Below are positions 11,066-25,000 of a DNA stretch of 64,000 nucleotides, in pieces. Source of the stretch: Mycoplasma sp. NEAQ87857 (GTDB taxonomy: Bacteria > Bacillota_I > Bacilli_A > Mycoplasmatales > Metamycoplasmataceae); NCBI RefSeq assembly GCF_009792315.1, contig NZ_CP045542.1, forward strand, positions 868,001 through 932,000. The letters run 5' to 3'. The translations under genes were made by a program, and so were the position numbers. Numbering within the stretch: the stretch's first letter is position 1; every line of letters begins with the position of its first letter. The notes under the pieces were generated by a model. That model did no database searches. It had not been told where the DNA came from and worked only from the letters and a program-made list of their open reading frames with translations.

Positions 11066-12928
11066 CCTGAGTTTCCAAGTTTTAACAAAAAACGATAAAA
11101 AGAGCATTTTATTGCTCTTTTTTCAACTTTTTCAAAAATTTACATTGTAATTTATGGTTTTTGAGTTTCTAATATCTTTTTGATAATAACAAAATCATTT
11201 AAATGTTGCATATTATCTTTATTTTCTATTAATTTTTCAGTGATAATTTTTGAATTTACTACTTCAACATATTTATTAGCACTTAAAATTGCTTTTATTA
11301 ATCTTGTGTTAGTAAATCTTTCGTTTTTAACACCTAATACAGGTTCTAAGTTTTTATTTACTAAAGTTAATAAATATCTCATAAGAACCAATGATATAAA
11401 GCATAAAAGGAAATATCCTTCAATGTGTTTGTCGCTTCGTACATACACAGGTCTAATTCTTAATGCGTTTTTTAATGTTCTGAAGTTTTCTTCAACTTGT
11501 CATTGTTTTGCATATAAATCAACAACATCTTGAACCGTGAGATCGTGTCTCGATGTTTCATAAGCATATAAACCATCAAACTTTTTATCTCTTTCGATTT
11601 TTTCATAATCTAACTTATATGAAGTTGTTTTACCATTTTCAATTTCTTTAAAGAATTTGTATTTTTTACCAGCAAGTAAATCAGCTTGAGCAACAATACC
11701 GTTTTTAGCTTTTTTGTTGAAATTATCAATAAGAATTTGTCTATCTTGTTTATCTTTTTTAGCACGTTTTTCACTATAAGTTATTATTCTACGTCTAGTT
11801 CTTCCATTTGGACGTTTTTTCTGTCATAGTGATTCATAAGTTTCTTCTTTGAATTTAAAATTATCTAAATCAACATATCCTTCAGGATCTTGAGCGAATA
11901 ATTTAGTTCTTTTAGTAGCGATTTTTAATCTGTAAGAGATTATAAAATCTATATTATTTTGTTCTAGAAATCTAATGTTTTTATTAGTACTCATTCCTCT
12001 ATCAGCAATTATTGTAACCATTCTAACATTGTAAATTTTCTTGATTTCATTGATAAATGGAATGAAAGTATTTGGATCAGCTGTATTACCTTTAAATAAT
12101 TTGTAATGGATTGGAATACCATTTTCATCAGTGATTAAACCTACTACAATTTGATCTTCTTTGAATTTTCCATCTTTTGAATATCCTGGATGTTTAAATC
12201 CTAAACTTGTAAAAGTCTCAAAATATACAGTTGATGAATCAAATCACATTACATCAACAGATCTTAGGTTTTTAGAAATTAACGAATTATTGATGTTTTT
12301 TAAAATAGTTGTTTTATTGTCTGAAAGATAATCTAAAGAGTTGTAGAATGTTGTCTTTTTTGAATCAAATTCTATTTCATAATCTGGGATACTTTCAAAA
12401 GTTTTAATAAGACTTTGTTGTTTTAAGATACGTGTTGAAATTATAAATTTCAATATTTTTATTAATTCTTTTGATCTTGTTTCTTTAGTTTTCTCAAAAA
12501 TATCCAAGTCATCAATTGTGTTAAATAAAATCTGATGACCATAATTTACAACTTTTGATTCAACAACTGAATTTTTAAGAACTCTATTTACTTCTTGCAA
12601 AATTTTATCTTTAGGTCATTCAGGATCTCAATTAACACAAGCTTCTTTTAAGAGATTAATTGGGTCTTTTGTAGATTTTTCTAATTTTTCTAAATTACCT
12701 AAACCAATACTTCGCTTGTAACCTCTAGCATGACCATTTGAGATAGCTGCTGTGATGTAGTATGTGTCTTTTCTTTTACTTCTAACAATAATCCACTTTT
12801 CTTTTTTCATACTCCTAATTATACCATAATTACAATGTAATTATGTGGAAAAAATAATTTTTTTACTATACGTAGTATAGTAAGTATGGAAAAGTGTTAA
12901 AAAATTGGTCAAAACTTGGAAACACAGG
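11066..12928 (-). mobile_element. IS1634-type insertion sequence, copy A (1,863 bp)
   Basis: The element is bounded by imperfect terminal inverted repeats (CCTGAGTTTCCAAGTTTT on the left, CCTGTGTTTCCAAGTTTT read from the right). It carries one full-length transposase on the minus strand and a terminator hairpin just inside the left end (about 11096-11122). Two inverted repeats lie between the right end and the transposase: one with arms TTACTATAC/GTATAGTAA, the other with arms CATAATTAC/GTAATTATG next to the promoter. They may act as operators. Copies B and C have exactly the same length. No target-site duplication longer than 2 bases is visible at this copy. Confidence 0.92.
11152..12810 (-). 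CDS. IS1634/IS4-family DDE transposase, copy A (552 aa)
   Basis: One intact frame under code 4. The catalytic core shows 'WFDSSTVYF' (first Asp), 'IIADRGM' (second Asp) and a C-terminal 'YAKQWQVEENFRTLK' segment with the Y-R-E-K signature of the IS4 superfamily (Glu). It starts at the ATG after an AGGAG ribosome-binding site, behind an extended -10 (TGGTATAAT). The Trp codon near the N-terminus (KEKW) is TGG here but TGA in copies B, C and D. It should be active as far as the sequence shows. Confidence 0.92.
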
Positions 12929-13021
12929 ATAAGTTAGGTGTTTTTGAATGTTTAAATAAATATCAAACTGTAAAAGTTTTTAATTTGTTTAAAATTATTT
13001 ATTTCATGAATAAAAAATAAA

Positions 13022-13052
13022 AAAATTCCTAAGTTTTATCCTTAGGAATTTT
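13022..13052 (-). terminator. intrinsic terminator of the giant surface-protein gene
   Basis: A perfect 12-bp stem (13022-13033 with 13041-13052) and a 7-base loop, followed on the minus strand by a T-rich stretch. It lies 12 bases beyond the stop codon at 13065. The rest of 12929-13021 is AT-rich spacer with nothing recognisable. Confidence 0.8.
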
Positions 13053-13064
13053 AAAAAAACTAAA

Positions 13065-16000
13065 CTATTTTTTCTTTCTTGTAAATATAGCACCAATTCA
13101 AAATGCTATTGAAGCAATTAGTGCAATAGGAATTAAATATCAAGCGGTTTTATTGTTTGATTTCATTCCATCAATATCATTTATTACTCTTTCTAACAAC
13201 TCTATAGCATTGTTTATTTGATTATGATCATTAGTTAGACCTTTGTTATTTTTACCTAAAATACTATTAGTTTTAATAAACTCAATAGCATCAGTAAGGT
13301 TAGTTTGTTTATCTGGGTTAGTTTTAGCAAATAAATCACTATCAATTAAATCATTTGCTTGGTTGAATTTATTAATTAATGTACCGTGTTTATCATTTAA
13401 ATTACTAGAAGCATCTTTTAATTCAATTAAACTTGGTTCATTGTTTAATGATTTAGCTTTATTAGCTAAATCCTTAATTAATTCTGGTTCAAGATTTGGT
13501 AAATTGCTAATGTGATTTATAGTTTGATCAATTAAATCTTTGATTAGTTTAATTTCTTTATCAGCTTTATTTAATTGTTCTTTGATTTTATTATTTATTT
13601 TAGTTATTTGGTCTTTAACTTTAGCTGGATGGTTATTTAAAACATCAATTGCTTGGTTTATAGCATCGTTGATTGCTTTAATAATTGGGTCTTTAATATT
13701 GCTTAGTAAGAAATCAAAGTTATTATTTTTAATTAAATCATTTTTACTATCAATTGCTTCTAATATCGCATCTTCAAGCTTAATTTTGCCCACTAAATTG
13801 TTGATTTTATCTTTAGCTTTAGCATAATTGATTGCTGTAGGGCGTTTGATTTTATTTAATTCTTTATCGATATTATCCACTAAATTATTAAATTTGTCTT
13901 TAAGACTGTTAGATAAATTAGAATTATTAATTTCTTTTTTAGCTTTTTGTTTAGTATCTAAATAATCTGCTTTAGCTATAGCATCTTTAACATTATCTAC
14001 AGCTTTATTTAACTGATTAATTAAATTATTAATATCAGTTTCACTAGCATCTTCATCATTAATCGAGTCATTAATTTGTTTGATTAAATCTTTAATTTCT
14101 TTAGATAAATTGATTTTATCTACTGGATTTACTAATGAATTGCTTAGATCTTTTAATACATCTTTAGCATCTTTGATTGATGCTTTAGCTTTGGTATTAA
14201 TGATTTCTTTAACTAATTCCTTAGTAACTTCTTCAACTAATTTAGTATTAGATTTATCAAGGCTATTTACCTTATTAACAAGATCTTTGATCTTATTGAT
14301 TTCATTAGGATATTTATCTTTTAATTTCTTGATTAAATCATTTGCGTCAATAATAGTTTTATCTAATTTAGCATTAGCTAAATCATTCAGTAATTTATTA
14401 TTATTGTTGATTATTTGATTTGAAGTTTTATTATCTAAATTATCTAATGCATCCTTAATTGAATTATCTAATTTATCAATTATAGGATTATATTTATTGT
14501 TATCAATAGTATCTATATAATCCTTAATTTTGTTAATTGTAGCATCAATGATTGTTTCATTGATTGCTTTATCAACTTCTTCTTTAGCTTTTTCATAATC
14601 TATTGCTTTAGGATTAGTTATTTTGCTTAATTGATCTTTGATGTTATTTACTTTGTTAACTAATTCTTCTTTAGTTTTATCATCTAAAGAAGAATTATCA
14701 TTTGTTAAATCATTAGCTAGATTAATACTATTTTCATAATCAGCTTTTTTAACTTCTTTATTTGCTTCAGTGATTGCTTGATCTAAATCATTAATTGCGT
14801 CAATTATTTCTTCTTTAGATAAATTATTAATTGCATCATTAGTTTTATTGATTAAATCATTGATTTTGGTAGTTAAATCTTGTTTTTGATCATCATTTAA
14901 CAATGATTTATCTACTAGATCTAAAATTTCTTTTGCATCAGTGATTTTAGCTTTAGCTTTAATATCAATAACGTCTTTATTTAATGATTTAGTTGCTTGA
15001 TCAACTAAATCATTAGCATCTTTATTGATGTTTGAATTATTATTGATGCTATTGTTTAATTGATCAATTAGATCTTGATATTTATTTGGATTTTTATTTA
15101 ATTCATCTAATAAATCTTTAGCATCAATAATTGCTTTATCTAATTTAGCATTATCTAAATCATTAATTAACTTATTATTATCTTGAATGATTTCATTAGT
15201 AGTTTTATCATCATTAGCAATTAAACTAGTTTCAATAGCGTTGTTTAATGTATTTTTGATATCTTGATATTTATCATTATCTTTAATACTATTAATTCAT
15301 TGTTTAGCATCAATAATAGTTTTATTTAATTTAGCCTTAGCTATAGCTTTAGCTAAATCATCAATCGCTTGTTTTTGTTTGTTTTTTAGTTCATTAGTCA
15401 TTGCATTAGATGCTACTTGATCAACTACGTCTTGAGCTTGATTGATCGCTTGAGTTAAATCATTAATGATTTTGTTATAAAGATCATTACTATTTAATTG
15501 ATCTTTTAATTTCTTTGCTTCAATAATTTGATTTTTAAGCTTAATGTGATCTAAAGCATCTTCTAAATCACTAGTAGCTTTAATAATAGTTGCTTGATCA
15601 TCAGTGTTTAATGTTTGTTTTGCTGTTTCTATAGCATCATTTAATTCTTTTGTCAAATCAGTATCATCAATAGAATTTAAATAATCTTTACTTGTTTGAA
15701 TCAGGTCTTTGAGTTTATCTAAAACAATACTTAATTGATCATATCTTCTATTAGCTTCAGTAAAAGCTAAGTTTAATTTCTCGATATCATTATTAATAGT
15801 ATCTAAATCACTATTATGATTAATTAAATCGTTATAAGTATCATTCATTACTAATGGTAAATTACCTCTTAAATTAACTTGAGTATCTTTAGTATTAGTA
15901 TTTAATCAATCATTAACTTGATTAATTAAATCTTTTAATTGACTTTTAGCTCTTGCTAGATTTAATAGTTCTGGGACATTAATTTTTATACTTACAATTT

Positions 16001-19000
16001 CATTATAAATAGCATTAACTTCATCATTTAATTTTGCTAAATCCTCTTTAGCAAAATTAGTTGTATCAGTAGCTTTTTTATGCTCTAGTTCAATGAATTT
16101 GTTAAAGGTATTTTTAATACCATTATCAAATTCATTATGGATTTTAGTTTTAAAATCTTGCTTAATAGCAGCTAAATTAGCTTCAGTAACTTTATCTGAT
16201 GCTTTAGCAGTAGTAAATAAAGCATCAATAATAGCATCTTGTTCGTTTTTATATACTATATTACCATTTAAACCATTGCTATTATTGTCAATATCAACCA
16301 TCTTAATTAATTGATCATAAGTATTTTTAACTATGGCTAAATCATCTTTTAGACCTAAATTAAACTTAATAAGTCCTTTAGGTGCTAAAGTTTTAGCAAT
16401 TAAATCATTAATTACATCTTTTAAGTTATTACCTTTATCATCTAAGGTAGTATTTTTGGTAAATTTAGCTGAATTTTTAATACTATTAATTGCAACAATT
16501 AATGCATTAAGATCTAAATAAGCTTTATTTAGATCTTTAGCTTTTGCTTCTATTTCATAAACTTCAACATTAGTTTTAGCATTATTAATATCATTAGCTA
16601 ATTTATTTTTAAGTGTAATATCAAGCTGTTTTAATTTATTAATATTGCTTATAGCAATACTTTGAGCAGCTTTTAAAATATCTAAACCATCTAAAGCTTT
16701 AGTTTTAGCATCTAAATCAATTGCTAAAGTATTTAATTCTTTAGCAGGATTATCAACCATAGCATCTTTAGCTAAACCATTATTGTTAAATAATTGATCT
16801 TTAGTAATAGTTGTATTAACTAATAAATTATTGCTTTCATTATTTAACTTACTATTAGCATTAGCTAAAGAAGCATCAAAAGCAATTTTACTTATTGAAT
16901 CTACTACATTTGGATAATTACTATAATCTTTAGCATTAATATATTCAATAGATTCTTTAGTTTCATTAGCTTTATTAACTATATTAATTAAATGATTTGA
17001 AGAAGCATTTAATTCATTAATATTATCTAAAGCATTATTTAATTTAGTTGTAGTTATATTAAATAAATCATTGACTTTATTTTCAATTAAACCTTTAATA
17101 TTAGTTTCATTAGTTACCTCATTATATAAATCATCAACTAATTTATTTATATTATCTTTAGTAGCAGAATCTACATTTGCTACATTAGATTTAACCTTAG
17201 AAGCTAAATCTAATAATCTTGTTGCTTGAATAATTTCTTCTAAGTTATAATCAAACATTAAAGTATTATTAGCTTGATCAAACATTGCATTAGTTAATTG
17301 AACTTTAATATTATTTAATTCATTAGCAGTTAAATTATTGAAGTTAGTATCATTAATTAAACTTAAAGCATAAGTTTTTGATACATCATTAAAGATTTGA
17401 TTTAATTTTGCATTAAGTTTTTGTATTAAATTAGGTTGATGTAAGTATCTAATTAAATCTTCTTTAATTTTGTTTTGTTCTGCAGTTGCTGTTGTTGAAT
17501 TACCATCATTAATTGCTTGAATTACTGCTTGTTTGATTTGTTCTAGATTATCATTGACATTTAAATTAACTTTAGTAGCTATTTTAGCTAATAAGATATT
17601 GTCTAAATTGCTTGTAATAATAGTATTAACTAAATTATTAATATTTGAAGTATCTAAAGTATTAGCTTTAGTATTTAAAACGCTATTAATAATGTCTTTA
17701 TAAATTTGATTGTGCTCAAGTTTAGCATTAATTGCATTAATAATATCATTATCTGTTGCTAAAGTATCAAGATTTAATTTAGCTTTTAAAGCATCTTTAT
17801 TAGCAATTAATTCTAAAGCTTTTGTAATGTTATTGCTAATAGTTAAATTGTTTAATTTAGCTAAATCACTAGCAGGTAAAAGATCTTTTACTAGATCTTT
17901 TAAGGTTTGGTTTTTAGCATATGAATAAACTAAGTTTGATTTAAGAACTTTATTAGCTGCTTGAAGATTATAATCATTAATGCTTGCTAATAGATCATAA
18001 AGCTTATCATTAGCATCACTAGCAGTATTTGCAGTAGTATTAATGTTAGCTTCAGTATTTAAATCAATCGCTTCTATTTCTTTAGTTTCATTAACTTTTG
18101 AACCTTTACCTTCTTTTCAATTATTAATAATCTTATTAATATCAGTTTTAACATCCTCAATATCATTTAATATCTCTTTAGCAATTTCTTTGAATCGATC
18201 ATTGTTAAAGATTGGATTATTATTAATTGTGTTATCTAATTTATTAATTTTGTCATTAATAAATTCAACTTTATTAATGATTTCTACAGTTTTAGATTTT
18301 AAATTAGTAGCTTCATTTTTAGAATTATCTTTATCAATATTGTTAATTGCATCTAAAATTGAATTTTTAAGCTTTTCTTTAACATCATTATCTGTAATTA
18401 CTGAATCAGTAATTCTATTATCTAAATCTTTTATAAGATTATCTTTAAAGGTTTTAGCTGATTCTTCTAATTTCGCTTTAGCTAATTTTAATTCATTTAA
18501 AATTGTATCTACTTGATCTTTGGTTAAATCATTACCATTTGTCTTATCTAAAACACTAGTAGCATTATTTAATGCTTGATCAAAAGCTAATTGAGTTTCT
18601 GTAGAAGCAAATTTATATTCACTAGCAGTTTTATTTTTATAAGTATCTAAGATTGAATTTGCTTGATCATTTTGGTTATTAGGATTAACATAGTCATTTA
18701 AAACTTGCATTGAATTATTTAATTTATTAGCTAAATCTAAAATTGAATTTGCTAATGGATGATTAATATCTCTATTATTCCCTATTAAATCATCAATGTA
18801 ATTAGCAGCTATTACTTTTTGTTTAAATGATTCTTTTTGAGCATTATTAAGATAATTTAAGTTTTGAATTTGATCAATTACTTGATCTTTAGTTTCTTGT
18901 AATTTAGCTAATCCATTTAAATTATCTAAAGCAATAGTTAATTCATTAACTTTATTATTAATATCATCTAAATTGCTTGAAATGATTTTAGCATCTTCAA

Positions 19001-22000
19001 CATTATTAATGTCATTAATAATGTTTGACATATTATTAAATTTAGCTTCCACTTCATTTTGTAAGTCTAAATCTGAATTATTAAATTTAATAGTGTTAGC
19101 TTTTTCATTGTTATATCGATCAATTACATTTTTAATACCAGTATAACTATTGTTTAAAGCACTAGCTTTAATTAATTGATCATTAATTAAAGTTGAATCA
19201 TTTGATGAATCAATAATGTTATTAAAATTAGTTTTAATAACATTATCTAAATGTTCTAAATTATTGATTTCAAGCTTGGTTTTAGCTTTTAATAAAGCTA
19301 AATTAATATCTTCTAAAGCATTTTGTAATTCTTTAGCTTTAGCAACTAAATCATACCCTTGATTATTAGTTACTTTAAAGATATTACTATCACTAATGTG
19401 TTGCTTAATAGCGTCTTTAATAGTATTAAAGTCGCTATTATTATATTCATTTGATCCAAATTCTTCACCAGTAGTAAATTTATTTAATAAGTTATTATAT
19501 TTTGCTAATTGTTCATTAATTAATTTAGTTCCAGCATTTTTTGCATCAGTTTTAAGTTTGTTAGTTCTTAAAATTAAATCATTATAATCACTAACATTAG
19601 TAATATTTAAATTAATATTATTACTATCAAACTTAGATTCATCATCTAAGTTTGAAGCTATAGATTTAATTAAATTATTGTTAGCTGGATTATTATTAGC
19701 ATTATATGAAGCATCAAGCTTAATATCATTTAAATAATTATTTTCTCTAATAGCATTAATCGTTTTATAAGCATCTTTTAAAGCATTAATAAAGTTATCT
19801 TTAACTAAAATAACTTTAGCTTCTCCAGTTAAACTATCTCAAGCAGTATTTAATTTAACTCTAGAGTTTTCTAATTGATTTAAATAGTTATTAAAGTTTA
19901 AATCATTAGTTGTTAAATTGCTATGAGTATTAATAATATTGTTATTAGTGTATTCATATAATTTAGTTAATTCATCTTTAGCAGCAATAAATTTATTTTT
20001 ATTGTTTCTAGAACTTAAAATATAGTTTAATGAATTATTTGAATTACTAAATTTAGTTAAATCATCTTTGATTAATTTAGTTTGTTGATCTAATTGATTT
20101 AATTTATTAAATACTTGAAGTTTATTTTCAATAGTACTATCATCATTAATTGCTTCTTTAAATAATTTATCTAAAGCTGTAGATAAATTATTTTTTGTAT
20201 TAACAGCTTTAGATAATTCATTAATTAAAGCTGTTCTTTTTGTTTCTAAATCAGTAGTTTTATCAACTATCTCATCTGCAGGGTTATTAACATTCATTAA
20301 AGCATTAACTTGATCTTTTATAGTATTTAAATCACTAATAGCGTTAATTAATTGGTTGTTATCTAAATCTTTAACTATGGTATTTAAATTATTTGAATAA
20401 TTGCTTAAGATCTTATTTAATACCTTAGCTGCAGCTATTTTATTTTTATCAATGTTAGTTCATTTATATAAATCTTCTAAATTAGCATCTATTTGATCAA
20501 TTTTATTAGCAGTTAATAATGCTGTTTTAACATTATTGACTTTATTTTGTAAATCATCTGCTAAATCAGTTAAATCTAAAGATCTAAGCTCTAGAATAAC
20601 TTTTTTAGCTTCAGTAATATATTCATTAGATTTAGTTTCAATTAATGCACCATGAAGATCATTAATTGCTTTATTTAATTCGGTTACATTACTATCATTA
20701 TCTCTTTTACTATCTTCTGCAGTAGTGATTGAAGAAGATAATTTAGTTAAATTATCACCTGTTAATTTATTTGAATCTTTTAAATCTTTAGCATAAGTGA
20801 TTAATTTAGCTAATGCATCATTAGCTAAAGCTACTGCAGCACTACCATTAAGGTTATCTTTAGTAGTATTTAAATTATCTTTAGCTTCAGTTATTTTTGA
20901 AATATCTAAATCACTGTAATTGTTATCAATGATATTATTAACTTTCTCTAAAGCTTTACCAAATTCATTTCTAGAAGTTTCATCAGCATTAATATAATTA
21001 ATTGAACTTTTATCTTTTAAATCATTAGGAATATTATCTAGATTATCTCTTAAACTTTCCATTGCATTATTTAATTTAATCGCTTGATCTAAAATAGAGT
21101 TTAAACTAGGGTTATCAACATTATTGTTTGAAGTAATTTGATCTAAAGTAGTGGCTTTAGACACTTGATCTTTTAATGCTTCACGTTGTTTATTGGTTAA
21201 TTTAAGCAACTTATCTAATTTGGTATTAGCTTGATCTTTAAGATCATTTAAACGCTTTTCTCCATCTAAAGCATTTAAAGTTGTATTTAGATTCTCAATT
21301 AATGGTTTAACAGTATCTAAATCAGTTGATATTCCTTTTAATGATTCAGAATCATTAATATTTTGGACTTTAGAGTTATCTAAAGTATTAAATGCTTGTT
21401 TTAAGTTATTTTGAGCTTCTACTGAGGAATTATTAAATAGATTTGAACCAAAATTATCTCCAGTTTTTGATTTTAAATCTTTAATAATATCTGCTAAATC
21501 TTTATATGCATTATCTAAATCTTTAGCTTTTGTAGTTATATTATTAATATCATTTTCATTAGCGATATCAATATTATTATTTAACTGAGTTTTAGCTTCA
21601 TTTGATAAATGATTCAATTTAGCAATATCTGCTTTTGCTTTAGCTTTTAAGGTATCTAATTTAGCTTTAGATATTGCTTTATCTAATTCAATAGCAGCAT
21701 TTACTTTAGTTAAATTATTAGCATTAGTTTCTGCTTGTTTAGCTTTAGCAATAGCTTGATTTAAGTTATCTTTAATCCCGTTAAAGAATGATGATTTATG
21801 CTCATCATTATCATATTCATTATTATTAACTCATTTATTTGCTTCATTAGTAGCATTAGTTATTGCTTCAGTTAATGCAGAATTTGCAGCTGTAGTTGTT
21901 TTATTAGCTAAAGTTAAGTTTTGTAGTTCTGTTAATTGAGCTTTATTAGTAATATTTACACTTAAACTAGTATCTACATCATCTTTAGTATTAATATTTC

Positions 22001-25000
22001 CATTTACTGATACTGCAGTAGTTACACTAGGATTAGTTGCTTTAGATATTTCTTCATCTAAATCGATATTTTTAGTTAAATTATTAGTATTATCTTTAAT
22101 TAAATTATTAATTTCAATCGCTTCTTTTAAGTCATTAATAAATTTCTTTTTAGCTTCTTCAATTTCAGTTAAATCATTTAACTTATTATATTCAGTAGAT
22201 AATGTACTTAATTTATTTTCTAAACTAGTTAAGTAAGTACTACTATTAGTTACAACATTTTCAGTAAATCCACTATTTGTAGCACTTCCTTTATTGTTTG
22301 AATCAATTAATTTCTCTACTTCTGCTAAAGCGGCTTTATAACTTGATCCATAAGGAGAAAGGTCTATTTTATTAGTATCTGTTTCAGTATAAAGAACCTT
22401 ATTATCTTTAATCTTTTTAAATAACTTATCAATTCTTACAGCGTTATTATAAGCATTAATTGCATTTGTTAAATTATTATCATCATTAGAAATATATGTT
22501 TTAAAAGCATTAGCAATAGTAGCATCAATATTAGTTAAAGAATCAATTTCTTTAGCTAATTTAGCTCTTGCATCAGTTATAGAACTATCTAAAGCAGTAG
22601 CTTTATTATTAATATCATCCTTATTAACTTTAGGATAAACTAAATCTAATTGACTTCTAGCATCATCTACTGCAGTTATAGAATGTCTTAAAACATTATC
22701 CATAGGATAATCATTAATCATTACTGAAACTCTATTATCAACACCTTGTCCCATTTTATCTTTGATTAATTTAGCTTTTAATCTTGATTCTTGGAGTTTG
22801 ATTTCTGCATCAAGTTTCTCAGCATATAACACTATAGTGCTATTATTTGAACCTGTATTTTGTAAAACTCTATCTAAATCATTAATCTTATTCATTAAAA
22901 TACTTGATTCTTTAGTTAAATGATTATTATCTAATTGAGTTTTTAATATTTTAGCTTCTAGTATTTTTTGTTTAGCTTTAGCTTTAGAAATAGCTTTGGT
23001 TAAGCTTGCAATATCATTATTTAAATCTCTAACACTATTTTTATGAGCTTCTTTATTGGTTGTTGCAGTATTTATAGCGGTTAATAATTCTGCTTTAATG
23101 CTATTATCTAATTCATTTGAAGAATGTAAGGTATTAGCATTTGCAATTAAATTAGTAAGCTCATTCATTACATTTCTTAAAATTAAATTACCATCTAAAT
23201 TGCTAATTGCAGTAGTAACTGCATTAGTTTGGTTTTCTAAAGTGGTTTTTGCATTATCTAAAGCATTAGTATTAGTTATAGAATTAATAGCTGATATTAA
23301 GTTATTTTTAATAACTCCTGAATCATTAATATTGGTTGATAATGTATTTTTAGCATTTTGTAATGCATTTTTGTTATTTGCTGAAGCGTTATTATAGTTA
23401 TTTCTATCTTCTTGAGATAATGAAGCTGAATCTAGTACTAAATTATTATATTTATCAATTACAGCTTTAGTATTTGTTGCTTGAGTATCAATAGCTTTAA
23501 GTTTTAAAACATAATTATTGATATCTGCTTCATTTGAATTAGTAGTAATAAGATTTTTTAATCTTGTTTTTTGACCTTGATCAAAGTATTGTAATCTATC
23601 TATTTCTGCTTGTCTTTCTCTAACAAAGACTAATTTACCATCTAAAGCATCAATTTTTGCTTTTAAATCACTAGCTCAATCAGTTACTTCTCGTTCATTA
23701 ACTAATTGATTAATTTTTAAATCATTAATTGATGTTAAAGAATTAATAGCAGTAGCTAATTTAGAATTAATTTGGTTAATTTTGGCATCTAAAGCATTTT
23801 TGTTAGATGCTTTAGTGTATACAATGCTATTTTTTACATCTAAATATCTTTGAACTTGAGTTCTAAAATCATTAGCTTTAGTATCAATTCTTTTTAATTC
23901 ATTAGTTAAATCAGTTGCACCTTGAAGATAAGTTTTATTTCTTCTTGGTCAATCTCAAGAAGTTAAAGCATCCTTATAGGTATCTTTAATACCTTGAGAG
24001 AAGTTATTTAATCCTTGAATTTGAGATCTAAGATTTTCTAAGTTAGTTTCACCATTTAATGAATTATATGCATGAGCAATACTATTTGAAGTTGTATTAC
24101 CAGCCATATATCTATCAATAGTATCTTTTGAAGTTTGGTTTTGTAAATTTGATGGAGTAATAAGTTTTAATTTATACTCATTACCATTACGTTCAAATAA
24201 TGTCTTAAAACTTGTTAAAAGATCATCATAAACAGTTTTATTATTAGCATATTTATAATTATTTGAATTATAAACAGTTTGTTCAGTATTATCTTTAAGA
24301 TATTTAATTGCTTTAAATAATGAATTATTATCTCTATTAGTACTTGGATCACCATTAAATTCAACTAAATAATTAATTAATTTATTAGCTTCATCAACTG
24401 TAGGTTTATTATAAACTTCATTTAAATAAAAGTTAGCTAAAGCAGTAGTAAATAAATCTAAATTCTTAGCTTTATTTAAATTAGTTAAACGATCTAGCCC
24501 ATGAAGAGCATCATATCTTAATTTAACTTTAGTTAAAGTACCATTTAATGCATTAATTGTAGTTGATACATTTTTAATATCTAATGGTGTATTTACATAT
24601 GCATTATGTTTTAGTTTATTATTGTTATCAAACTTCAATCTTAAATCAGTTAAATCTCTATCATAATTAGTTTTAGAACTATCAGTTGCAAATCTATAAT
24701 TAGCTCTCATATCAGGTGTAACATACATTTCATTAGGTAAATCAAATTTGATAGCTACATATTGCTTATTACCTATTTCTACTGCATTTTTTCCATTATA
24801 AACTTGATCTGCTGAAGTATTTAATAAAACCGCATTGTCTTTAATGTGTTTAGCATCAGATAAACTTGAAGAGTTAGTTTTATTAAAACTTGCAACAAAT
24901 TGAGTTTTAATAGTATCATCAATATAATTTAATGCTCTAACATTATCAGTTAAAGTATCAAAATGAGTTTGAATTGCATTATCTATTGCAGTAATTAAAT

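Noticed and set aside
11180-11533. Plus-strand 117-aa frame present in IS copies A, B and C
   Set aside because: It is antisense to the conserved transposase C-terminus. Its conservation follows from the element itself, and it has no start signals.
13243-23397. Several plus-strand open frames (for example 13540-13827, 18043-18516 and 23056-23397)
   Set aside because: They lie antisense to the giant minus-strand gene, have low-complexity Leu/Ile/Ser composition typical of reversed Asn/Asp/Lys/Leu codons, and lack ribosome-binding sites.
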